Origin: JACJXF01 sp038316435
GTDB lineage: Bacteria; Bacteroidota; Bacteroidia; Bacteroidales; GCA-2748055
Assembly: GCA_038316435.1 (NCBI GenBank)
Contig: JBBQAQ010000008.1
Coordinates: forward strand, 1 to 64,000
Direction: 5' to 3'
DNA length: 64,000 bases
Shown: positions 26,504-34,946 of the stretch, in pieces
Layout of the letters: every line of letters starts with the position of its first letter
Position numbering within the stretch: the first letter of the stretch is position 1
Notes under the pieces: model-generated
Told to the model about the DNA's origin: nothing
The model's database searches: none
The model's input: only the letters and a program-made list of their open reading frames with translations
Translations under genes and position numbers: made by a program

Positions 26504-27616
26504 ATGCGAATTGAAAAGATTGAACTCCGGCATATTAAAATGGAACTGGTAAGTCCTTTTGTAACTTCCATGGGCACTGAATACGACGAAGAGCACATAA
26601 TTGTGCGGGTTGATACAGACGGTTACACTGGATGGGGCGAAAGTGTGGCAGAAGGAACACCATTTTATTCTTACGAAACGGTTCAGACAGCCTGGCATAT
26701 TCTAAAAGATTTTCTAATTCCCTCTGTTCTGGGGAAGAATTTATCGGGAGTTGCAGAAGCAATATTGAGCTATGAAAAGGTTCGCGGACACATGATGGCA
26801 AAGGCTGGACTGGAGGCTGCTTTGTGGGATTTGTTTGCAAAATCAAAAGGTATTTCACTATCAAAAATGTTAGGCGGTACCCGGACAAAAGTAGATGTTG
26901 GAGTAAGTATCGGCATCCAATCTTCGGAAAGCGAGTTGATAAAAAAGGTTGAAGGATATTTAGAAGAAGGTTATAAGAGAATAAAAATTAAAATTGCTCC
27001 CGGGTTTGATATGCAGTTTATTTCAGCGCTTAGAAGAGAGTTTCCCGGACTTTTGCTTCAGGTGGATGCAAATTCTGCGTACACTCTCAATGATATTAAT
27101 CTCTTTAAAAAAATGGATGATTATAATTTGAGTCTCATTGAGCAACCCCTTGGATATGAGGATATATACGATCATTCGAAACTTCAGCGTGAAATAAAAA
27201 CTCCAATTTGTCTGGATGAAAGTATTCACTCTCTTGATGACACCAGAGCTGCAATAGAACTTAACTCTTGCAAGATCATCAATATTAAACCAGGGCGTGT
27301 AGGAGGGTTCACTGAGTCAAAGCTTATTCATGATTATTGTGCTTCAAAGAATATCCCAGTTTGGCATGGAGGCATGCTTGAATCAGGCATTGGAAGGGCA
27401 GGTAATGTAGCTCTTGCATCACTTCCTAATTTCATTTTACCAGGGGATATTTCGGCGAGCAAGCGTTATTACAAAGAAGATATTGTAGATCCTGAATTTG
27501 TTGTGAATAAAGACGGAACCATGGATGTACCTGTAAAACCTGGTATCGGAGTTGAAATTAATATGAAAATGTTGCAGAAAGTTACGGTCAGGTTTGAAGA
27601 ATTTCCCAATAAATAA
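26504..27616 (+). CDS. N-acylamino-acid racemase / OSBS-like enolase-superfamily enzyme
   Basis: A 370-aa cytoplasmic enzyme of the muconate-lactonizing subgroup, very close in sequence pattern to the NSAR/OSBS family. It has the catalytic KIK at 161-163, metal ligands Asp188 (VDANSAY), Glu213 (IEQP) and Asp238 (LDES), the second base Lys262 (INIKPGRVGG) and the family tail GGMLESGIGRAGN. Such enzymes racemise N-succinyl or N-acyl amino acids and/or make o-succinylbenzoate. No menaquinone genes are near, and the gene follows two peptidases, so amino-acid or dipeptide epimerisation in peptide catabolism is the better guess. Length is normal. Confidence 0.83.
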   Translation: MRIEKIELRHIKMELVSPFVTSMGTEYDEEHIIVRVDTDGYTGWGESVAEGTPFYSYETVQTAWHILKDFLIPSVLGKNLSGVAEAILSYEKVRGHMMAKAGLEAALWDLFAKSKGISLSKMLGGTRTKVDVGVSIGIQSSESELIKKVEGYLEEGYKRIKIKIAPGFDMQFISALRREFPGLLLQVDANSAYTLNDINLFKKMDDYNLSLIEQPLGYEDIYDHSKLQREIKTPICLDESIHSLDDTRAAIELNSCKIINIKPGRVGGFTESKLIHDYCASKNIPVWHGGMLESGIGRAGNVALASLPNFILPGDISASKRYYKEDIVDPEFVVNKDGTMDVPVKPGIGVEINMKMLQKVTVRFEEFPNK

Positions 27617-27620
27617 TAGT

Positions 27621-28562
27621 ATGAAAAAAATCTTCATTCTCATGGTAGTAGCTTTTGTCTTTTCTTCATGTTTAAAGGAAAAACACTCAGATGAAGCCGG
27701 ACAAAAAATGCAGAACTTTGTTTGCAAGATTTCAACTTATGCCAGAAGTATTGACCCTGATTTTATCATTATACCTCAAAACGGTATTGAATTAGCTTAC
27801 AATAACTTAGATCCGGCAGAAGGCTTAAATGAGTCATACATGAATGCAATTGATGGTTTTGGAGTTGAAGAACTATTCTATAACGGGACATATAAGCCAG
27901 ATGGAGAACGCCTCCCGATGCTACAGGAATTGAAAAACTCAAAAAAAATATTTGTATCCGAATTTATTAGTGACGATACAAATATTGAGGATGCAATATT
28001 CTTAAATACTGACGAAGGATTTGTTTGTTTCCCACGATCTGAAATTAACTATGATTACCTGTTAATTCCCGATTCAATACAATCAGAGAATTCTGAAGAT
28101 ATTACTTCCGTAAATAGTGTTCAGAATTATTTGTACCTAATCAGTACCGACAATTTTGAATCTAAAGCTGATATGTTAAATGCAATTGCCGAAACGAATT
28201 ATGATCTGATAATAATGGATTTATACTTCAATGAATTTCAATTAAGCAAATCAGAAGTAGAAAGTTTAAAAACCAAAGCAAATGGTGGTAAAAGACTTGT
28301 AATTGCTTATATGAATATTGGTTCAGCAGAAAACTTTAGATATTACTGGAAAGATAACTGGGGTCTACACCACCCTCTTTGGCTAAAGCGCAGATATTCA
28401 GGATACAAAGACGAATTTTGGGTAAAATTCTGGATAAGCGAATGGCAGGAAATTATTTACGGAAACCCTAATTCGTACACCAGTAGAATTCTTGATTCTG
28501 GTTTTGATGGTGCCTATCTGGATAATGTAGAAGCTTACTATTTTCTATATTACAGGGATTGA
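27621..28562 (+). CDS. GH114/TM1410-like lipoprotein, apparently circularly permuted
   Basis: A 313-aa lipoprotein (lipobox FSSC, Cys17); ATG 27621 is chosen over an upstream TTG because it gives the signal peptide. The sequence matches the MJ1477/TM1410 (GH114, endo-alpha-1,4-polygalactosaminidase-like) family, but with its halves swapped. The segment MQNFVCKISTYARS ... FIIIPQNG ... DGFGVEELFY ... IFVSEFI, normally the C-terminal half, comes first (about 20-150). The segment NYLYLI ... YDLIIMD ... IAYMNIGSAENFRYYW ... FWISEWQEII ... SGFDGAYLDNVEAYYF, normally the N-terminal half, comes last (165-313). No reading-frame damage is seen. Substrate unknown. It follows the racemase by 4 bp and is the last gene of the run. 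Confidence 0.72.
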   Translation: MKKIFILMVVAFVFSSCLKEKHSDEAGQKMQNFVCKISTYARSIDPDFIIIPQNGIELAYNNLDPAEGLNESYMNAIDGFGVEELFYNGTYKPDGERLPMLQELKNSKKIFVSEFISDDTNIEDAIFLNTDEGFVCFPRSEINYDYLLIPDSIQSENSEDITSVNSVQNYLYLISTDNFESKADMLNAIAETNYDLIIMDLYFNEFQLSKSEVESLKTKANGGKRLVIAYMNIGSAENFRYYWKDNWGLHHPLWLKRRYSGYKDEFWVKFWISEWQEIIYGNPNSYTSRILDSGFDGAYLDNVEAYYFLYYRD

Positions 28563-28825
28563 AAACTTGTTTTACCCATACTTAATTATTTCTCAAATCA
28601 CTGATGAGTATACCGGAATTATTTTGCCCCGGTTGTATTCATCAACTAGGCCATCTTGAATCCAAGTGCCAAGAAAAGATATTCATTCAAATATTTTATT
28701 ATATTTACAATTCTTGTTAAACGAACTGATTGTTTATTCATTATGCAGATTGACAGAATATTGGCTAACCATATCAAAGTAAATGACATTTAGCCTTAAG
28801 CTCTGCATAAAAATCACTACCGATA

Positions 28826-29083
28826 ATGGAATCTAAAATTAATGTCAGATCGCAGATTTTCGATCTCATTAAAAAACAGATGATTGATAATAATCCTCCT
28901 GAAACAAACCAGACCTATAACAGATTGGTTAATTTAGGCCTTAGCCAGTTTGAAACCAGGCAATTGATTGGCCAATGTATTGCTATTGAATTGGCAGAAC
29001 TTTTAAAGAATAAGTCTGGTTTTAATGTAAGTAGGTATATCAGAAATTTGCAAAATCTGCCTAATGAACCTGCGATTAATTAG
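28826..29083 (+). CDS. conserved small helical protein, function unknown
   Basis: An 85-aa soluble, mostly helical protein (NNPPETNQTYNRLVNLGLSQ, then RQLIGQCIAIELAELLK). I have a memory of similar short Bacteroidota proteins related to DUF1841, but no function is known to me. It stands alone between the GH114-like gene (263 bp upstream) and the beta-mannosidase (62 bp downstream) and could be in the latter's transcript. Confidence 0.6.
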   Translation: MESKINVRSQIFDLIKKQMIDNNPPETNQTYNRLVNLGLSQFETRQLIGQCIAIELAELLKNKSGFNVSRYIRNLQNLPNEPAIN

Positions 29084-29145
29084 TTCTCAGTTTTTAAGGA
29101 TGGTTAAATATTTATCATGAAATCGCTCAGAAAAATCCTTTCATA

Positions 29146-31605
29146 ATGGTATCACAGGAAATTCATGAAAACTGGACATTTAGAAAAAAAGGCGATGCAT
29201 ACTGGCTCCCTGCAATTGTTCCCGGTTGTGTTCACACTGATTTACTGGATAACAAGCTTATCCCCGATCCATTCGTAGGGTTGAATGAAAAAGATTGTCA
29301 ATGGATTGAAAATGAAGATTGGGAATATCATTGTGTTTTTAACGCTTCAGCTTATTTGTTAGATCACGATCATCTGGAAATTTGGTTTTATGGTATTGAT
29401 ACCTATGCGGATATCTCTCTCAACGGTAAAGCGATCCTGACCACAAAAAATATGTTCCACCCCTGGAGCGCGGATGTAAAAACAATGCTTCATGAAGGTG
29501 AAAACTTCCTTGATGTCTGTTTTTATTCTCCACAAAAGAAAGGACTCGAATTACTCAATAAACTCCCCTTTCGTCTACCTGCAAATAATGATAAGGCAAC
29601 TTTGCGAACAAGCCCTTTCACTAGAAAAGCTGCATATCACTTCGGTTGGGACTGGGCACCTCGTTTTCTTACAAGTGGATTCTGGAAGAACATTGAATTA
29701 ATCGCATTCAATAAACTTAAAATCAGGGATTATTATATACAACAAATTTCACAAAGCACTACTTATGCAAGTTTGGCTTGCAAACTAGAACTCGAAGTGC
29801 ATTCAGCCGGTGAATACATTTTTGCGATGTACGTTGATAAAGATCTCATTTCAACCGGGAAACTCCGACTTACTTCAGGAATCAACAAATTCACATTGCC
29901 ATTTGGTATTTACAACCCAAAATTGTGGTATCCCAGAGGCTATGGAAAACCAGATGTTTATAAAATTACAATAGACATTAAGGATGACAACCAGATCATT
30001 GATACCCGACAGACTACAACTGGAATAAGAAAGGTTGAACTTATTCGCTCTGATACTGAAGGTAAGGAAAGTTTCGTGGTCAGAGTCAATGGAATTGACA
30101 TTTTTGCCAAAGGTGCCAATATTGTTCCCTTGGATTTTTTCCTTCCCCGGATAAAAAAGAATCATTACAAAACACTTATTGATAGCGCAATTTCTCTGAA
30201 TATGAATATGTTGCGCGTTTGGGGTGGTGGAATTTATGAAAATGATGTTTTTTACAATTTATGCAACCGTGAAGGTATTATGGTATGGCAGGATTTTATG
30301 TTTGCCTGTATGATGTATCCATCAGATAATGAATTCCTTGCCTCCATAAGAGAAGAGATTGAATACAATATCAAACGACTTCGTAATCATCCATCAGTTG
30401 CACTTTGGTGCGGAAATAATGAAGTTTTAGAGGGATTTCATAACTGGGGTTGGAAGGAAGAACTTGGTGGAAATGCTGAAAATGCTTTCATCTCTTATAA
30501 AAAAATATTTAATGAATTGATTCCAAACATGCTGGTTGATCTGGATGGGTCGAGACCGTATGTTTCAACATCCCCTTCATCAGTAACTGATGGAATACCC
30601 AGTCTCGAATCAGGCGATTACCATTTCTGGGAAATAATTAAAAAGCCTTTGGAAATTGCATCCTATGAAGAAAACATAGGAAGGTTTATGTCGGAATACG
30701 GCTTTAAATCCTATCCTGAATTAAAAACAATACTCAAATATGCTAGAGAGGATGAACTTAACATTCATTCTGAAGTGTTCGAAGCTCATCAAGGTTGGGA
30801 AAACGGCGCCGAGTTGGTTGAGAGGCATGTAAATACATTATATGGTAAGCCAAACAGCTTTGAAGATTTTTTATATTTCTCCCAATTAACCCAAGCTTTT
30901 GCAATCAAAACGGCAATTGAGGCTCACCGCAGGGCAAAGCCTTATTGCATGGGATCTCTTTTCTGGCAGTTAAATGACTGCTGGCCTTGTGCGAGCTGGT
31001 CGGCCGTTGATTATTATGGTAACTGGAAAGCATTGATGTATGGACTAAAACATTCATTTTCAGAAGTTTTAATCTCCCCCGTTATCAAAAATAATCAGCT
31101 TAAAGTTTATGTTATCAGTGATCGACCGGAACCAATAAATATCAAAGCCACGGTAAAGCTTCTTAATTTTGATGGAGATATTTTCTATACCAAAGAAGTT
31201 GAAACGAAACTTACCGGAGCTTCCTCTGAAATGGTGCTCTCAATTCCTCTGGAAAAGCTGAATATAGGAAAATTAAAAAATCAAGTGGTTTTATTGGCGG
31301 AGGTATCTTCAAATGAAAAGAGGTTTGACCGAAATCTCTTTTATTTTGCTACTCCGGCAGAATTAAAACTTAAAACTGCCCAACCAGTCATTCAACTTAC
31401 ACAGGAAGAAAACAAGTCTTTTCTATTCCTTAAATCACCGATATTATTGAAGGATGTTTTTCTTCAGTGTGAGGGTGAATCAGGGTTTTTCAGCGATAAT
31501 TATTTTGACCTTCCTGCCGGGGAATCAAAAACAATTATCTTTCAGTCTGACTCTACAAGCTCAGGAGAACGAAAATTTAGACTCAAATGCTTGAATAATC
31601 CTTAA
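29146..31605 (+). CDS. GH2 beta-mannosidase
   Basis: An 819-aa exo-beta-mannosidase of glycoside hydrolase family 2 that removes non-reducing mannose from manno-oligosaccharides or N-glycan cores. The order is jelly-roll sugar-binding domain (about 1-170), Ig-like domain (about 190-300), then the TIM barrel with WGGGIYENDVFY, the acid/base Glu426 (WCGNNE) and the nucleophile Glu517 (SEYGF). C-terminal beta domains start after about 640. No signal peptide is visible from ATG 29146, so it is either cytosolic or its export signal lies in an unrecognised longer start. It stands as a single gene. Confidence 0.93.
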   Translation: MVSQEIHENWTFRKKGDAYWLPAIVPGCVHTDLLDNKLIPDPFVGLNEKDCQWIENEDWEYHCVFNASAYLLDHDHLEIWFYGIDTYADISLNGKAILTTKNMFHPWSADVKTMLHEGENFLDVCFYSPQKKGLELLNKLPFRLPANNDKATLRTSPFTRKAAYHFGWDWAPRFLTSGFWKNIELIAFNKLKIRDYYIQQISQSTTYASLACKLELEVHSAGEYIFAMYVDKDLISTGKLRLTSGINKFTLPFGIYNPKLWYPRGYGKPDVYKITIDIKDDNQIIDTRQTTTGIRKVELIRSDTEGKESFVVRVNGIDIFAKGANIVPLDFFLPRIKKNHYKTLIDSAISLNMNMLRVWGGGIYENDVFYNLCNREGIMVWQDFMFACMMYPSDNEFLASIREEIEYNIKRLRNHPSVALWCGNNEVLEGFHNWGWKEELGGNAENAFISYKKIFNELIPNMLVDLDGSRPYVSTSPSSVTDGIPSLESGDYHFWEIIKKPLEIASYEENIGRFMSEYGFKSYPELKTILKYAREDELNIHSEVFEAHQGWENGAELVERHVNTLYGKPNSFEDFLYFSQLTQAFAIKTAIEAHRRAKPYCMGSLFWQLNDCWPCASWSAVDYYGNWKALMYGLKHSFSEVLISPVIKNNQLKVYVISDRPEPINIKATVKLLNFDGDIFYTKEVETKLTGASSEMVLSIPLEKLNIGKLKNQVVLLAEVSSNEKRFDRNLFYFATPAELKLKTAQPVIQLTQEENKSFLFLKSPILLKDVFLQCEGESGFFSDNYFDLPAGESKTIIFQSDSTSSGERKFRLKCLNNP

Positions 31606-31627
31606 TATTTAGATTTTTTTCTTTTAT

Positions 31628-31763
31628 CAATAGTTCGTTAAACTTTTTTATATTACTCATTATCAATGCTTTATAAAATTTGATTAATAATACGCATAGA
31701 ATTAATAATCAGCACTTTGCGTAATTTCATAATGTCAATTCCTGAAAGTTTAACGAACTATTG
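31628..31763. mobile_element. possible MITE with 19-bp terminal inverted repeats
   Basis: A 136-bp non-coding segment is bounded by perfect 19-bp inverted repeats: CAATAGTTCGTTAAACTTT at 31628-31646 and its complement at 31745-31763. No gene lies inside, which fits a miniature inverted-repeat element. A target-site duplication is not evident. A similar string (GTTAAACGAACTGATTG) occurs near 28715-28732. Confidence 0.4.
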
Positions 31764-31953
31764 TTCTATAAGATTCTTTGAATTTACACTATGCGAATAA
31801 GCCAAAATAATCTTTCAAAAATTCTCCCTCAAAGCATCGTAAAGAAATAAGAATTTTTATCTTTGAAGACGGTTCTGTAATTTTCAATTTATAATAATCC
31901 TTGTCTTTTTTTGTTGAGGTAAGGCAGTTTCGGTTTCTTCAAAACATAAAAAT

Positions 31954-32457
31954 ATGTCTAAACTAAAATCTTCAAATCCCGCATCATTTAGCAATTTCAG
32001 TAACTCTCAGCTGAGCCTTTTAGTTGTTTTACGTATTGTAATTGGATGGCATTTCCTCTATGAAGGGGTTACAAAAATTTTTAATCCAAACTGGTCGTCT
32101 ATAGGCTTTTTACTTGATTCAAAAGGTCTATTTGCCGGGATGTTTCAGGCAATGGCCGCTAATCCTGATCTGGTAAATGGTATCGATTTTCTTAATGTAT
32201 GGGGATTAACAGCTATCGGACTTGGGCTAATTACTGGTTTATTGACACAGATTGCCACCTTGGCTGGCATGGTGCTTATGGCCTTTTATTATATTTCACA
32301 TCCTCCTCTGATTGGAACCGAATATGCCATTCCAAGTGAAGGAAGCTATCTGTGGGTAAATAAAAACCTGATCGAATTCTTCGCACTTTGGGTTTTGTAT
32401 TTATTTCCAACTGGCAATCGGATTGGCTTTGACAGGTTTATTTTCAAAAAACAATAA
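31954..32457 (+). CDS. DoxX-family membrane protein
   Basis: A 167-aa inner-membrane protein with four hydrophobic helices. The DoxX-like opening LSLLVVLRIVIGWHFLYEGVTKIFNPNWSS and the conserved GLGLITGLLTQIATLAGMVLM helix are clear. DoxX proteins are quinone- or redox-linked membrane subunits of uncertain role. Here it lies 5 bp before a Gfo/Idh/MocA oxidoreductase carrying a signal-anchor, an arrangement that suggests the two form a membrane redox pair in which the DoxX protein could pass electrons to the quinone pool. That coupling is an inference. Confidence 0.85.
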   Translation: MSKLKSSNPASFSNFSNSQLSLLVVLRIVIGWHFLYEGVTKIFNPNWSSIGFLLDSKGLFAGMFQAMAANPDLVNGIDFLNVWGLTAIGLGLITGLLTQIATLAGMVLMAFYYISHPPLIGTEYAIPSEGSYLWVNKNLIEFFALWVLYLFPTGNRIGFDRFIFKKQ

Positions 32458-32462
32458 TTAAG

Positions 32463-34085
32463 ATGGAAGATAATAAAATAATTCCTGCCTCTGAAAAAAG
32501 TAATTCTATTGGTAGAAGAGACTTATTGAAAGGCCTTGCTACTTTGCCCATTCTTGGGGCATTTGCTTATGGGTTTTACAAAAAGAAGAATTACGACAAG
32601 ATACTGAATAACAACCTTAAGCAGGCAGTAGATTTAAATTCCGAAGCACCTGTAGTTTTCCAAACTCAGCAAAAGGGTCCTACAATCCGTTTAGGGATCA
32701 TTGGGTATGGAATCAGAGGACCCCAGCTATTGAGGGCTGCGGGATTTGCAATGCCTTCGGAATTAGAGGAGTGGAAAGATAATAATCTGAAAAACTCAAG
32801 TGACCACCGATATGAGGATTTCCTTGCTCAGGATGACCTTAACGTTAAAGTAACCGCAATTTGTGACCTGTTTACTGTAAATGTTGAAAGAGCTTTATCT
32901 GCGGCTGCAAATGCTGGAAAGGAAAGTAAAAACGGATCCTTTGTCCAGACAGCAAAAACCTTTAAAACTTATAAGGACTTACTTTCGTCAGGTGAAGTTG
33001 ATGCTATAATCATAGCAACACCCGACCACTGGCATACAGAAATTGCCATTGAAGCCATTAAAAACAATGTTCATGTTTACGTAGAGAAAGGCATGACACG
33101 TACCATTGATGAGGCATTCCGCTTGCGTGAAGCTGTGAAAAACGGTAAAGTTGTGTTGCAACTTGGTCATCAAGGCAGGCAGACTGAATCTCACATGAAA
33201 GCCCGCGAAGCCATTGAAAAAGATATTATCGGTAAAGTCGGGCTGATTGAAGTATGTACAAACAGAAACTCGCCAAACGGAGCCTGGGTATATAACATTC
33301 ATCCGGATGGTAATCCGCAAACCATTGACTGGGATCAATTTGAAGGTCCTTGTGAAACAAAACATCCATTTAGTCCTGAGCGATTTTTCAGGTGGCGATG
33401 CTGGTGGGATTATGGCACAGGTCTCGGGGGAGATTTATTAACGCATGAATTCGATGCCATCAATCAGATAATGAGTCTGGGAATTCCCCATTCTGCAGTT
33501 AGTTCAGGTGGTGTGTATTTCTTTAAAGATAAAAGCGCGGGACATTATGTTAATGAAGTGCGCGAAGTTCCTGATATCTGGCAGGTTGCCCTGGAATATC
33601 CTAAGCGCGACCTGACACTGCTTTACAGCGCTTCTCTTGCCAGCAATAAAGATCGGGGTAAAATGATTATGGGTCATGACGGATATATCGAATTAAGCGA
33701 CTCACTTACCATTTACGCCGACCGTGAATCGACAAAGTACAAAGAGAAAATAGAGAAAAAAGTAATTAATCCTGAATTACCTATTTATACATACATCCCC
33801 GGAAGAAATAACGTAGATGCAATCGCCTCTCCTACTGAAAAATATTTCGCTAGCAGAGGTTTATTGTACACGTATCGCGGAGGAAAACGGGTAGATACAA
33901 CTCATCTTCACATAAAAGAATGGCTTGACTGCATTAGAGAAAGTATTGCTCAAAATAAGCTCATTCAGCCCAGCTGCAACATAGATCAAGGGTTTGAAGA
34001 GGCTATTTCGGCTCACATGGCTACAATAGCCTACAGGGAGAACCGAAAAGTATTCTGGGATGCTGAAAATCAGAAAGTTGTGTAA
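32463..34085 (+). CDS. Gfo/Idh/MocA oxidoreductase with twin-arginine signal
   Basis: A 540-aa NAD(P)-binding sugar oxidoreductase. A twin-arginine-like signal (GRRDLLKGLATLPILGAFAYGF, about 17-38) points to periplasmic export. The Rossmann motif LGIIGYGIRG is followed by a long insertion, then IIIATPDHWHTEIAIEAI and VYVEKGMTRT (the usual EKP lysine motif, with Gly replacing Pro). The C-terminal half has RWRCWWDYGTGLGGDLLTHEFDAINQ. Exported members with such signals are linked to 3-keto-glycoside chemistry in Bacteroidota. Co-transcribed with doxX upstream. Confidence 0.85.
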   Translation: MEDNKIIPASEKSNSIGRRDLLKGLATLPILGAFAYGFYKKKNYDKILNNNLKQAVDLNSEAPVVFQTQQKGPTIRLGIIGYGIRGPQLLRAAGFAMPSELEEWKDNNLKNSSDHRYEDFLAQDDLNVKVTAICDLFTVNVERALSAAANAGKESKNGSFVQTAKTFKTYKDLLSSGEVDAIIIATPDHWHTEIAIEAIKNNVHVYVEKGMTRTIDEAFRLREAVKNGKVVLQLGHQGRQTESHMKAREAIEKDIIGKVGLIEVCTNRNSPNGAWVYNIHPDGNPQTIDWDQFEGPCETKHPFSPERFFRWRCWWDYGTGLGGDLLTHEFDAINQIMSLGIPHSAVSSGGVYFFKDKSAGHYVNEVREVPDIWQVALEYPKRDLTLLYSASLASNKDRGKMIMGHDGYIELSDSLTIYADRESTKYKEKIEKKVINPELPIYTYIPGRNNVDAIASPTEKYFASRGLLYTYRGGKRVDTTHLHIKEWLDCIRESIAQNKLIQPSCNIDQGFEEAISAHMATIAYRENRKVFWDAENQKVV

Positions 34086-34946
34086 TTAAATATTCAAACA
34101 GGTATTCTTACTTAACCCGGCAATACAGAGAAAAATTAATCGCAAGGCAAATGGAACCGCAAATTTTCGTTGCGTATTTCTTTACGTTTTTTTCCTCTAA
34201 CTCTTTAATACCGATAAATATTTTTTGCCAAGGTGCGTAGTGGAGCGCAAATTTTTTGTTGTGTATTTCTTTGCTTCCGATGGACATCGGAAGGCGTCTT
34301 TGCGTTTAACTCTATTTTAAAAAAGCGCACTAAACAGGAAAACATCCAAGGAATCATTCAGGAACTTCTTATTTTGTTGTGCCAAGTATAATTCTATGAA
34401 ATAGGGCAATGTGGTCAATTAATCCCCGAAGGGGTAAATTTCAATAACCTTGGGTGAAAACCCATGGCATAAATATACGCAGAATTCCAGCCCTGATAGG
34501 GGTTGAACTGTTTACAGGAAATACCATTCATCAATTTTTATTTTATATTCTTTTGACAGAATAGATTACCTTCATTAGTCAGGAAGATTATGTGATATAA
34601 AATTTGCCGGTATTGCGACTTAGTTATAATATATTCTAGTTCAACCCATTGCCTTCGGCGAGCCATTCGGGGTTCATCCGACCACTGAAAGAAATTATAT
34701 ACGGATGAAACGATCATGTTTAGTAGTAATCAAAAACGCTTATGAACAAAATCATGCGACTTCCATCGGACCTTTAAAAATCAATTTAGTTCGGATGAAA
34801 TCCAAAATAAAAAATAAATAATTAGTATGATAGCATATCAAAATAAGAATTTGCCAATCTTTCATTTCCAAATTATTTGCATTTTATCAGAATTATTTAG
34901 AATGAATGAAAATAAGACCTATTTTTGTTTCAAATTATATATCTAT
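34086..34946. repeat. repeat-rich intergenic region
   Basis: No gene is supported here. At about 34421-34512 lies a palindromic repeat of a type common in Bacteroidota: CCCCGAAGGGG, then CCTTGGGTGAAAACCCATGG, then CCCTGATAGGGG. A broken partner (GTTCAACCC, GCCTTCGGCG, CATTCGGGGTTC) lies at about 34640-34675. Upstream, two decayed copies of a CGCAAATTTT..GTTG.GTATTTCTTT repeat lie at about 34150-34185 and 34246-34275. The region reads as a graveyard of dispersed repeats. Confidence 0.6.

Noticed and set aside
26504..27616. menC (o-succinylbenzoate synthase of menaquinone synthesis)
   Set aside because: The sequence fits the NSAR/OSBS group, but no men genes are nearby and the context is peptide catabolism; OSBS activity cannot be excluded but the symbol is not justified.
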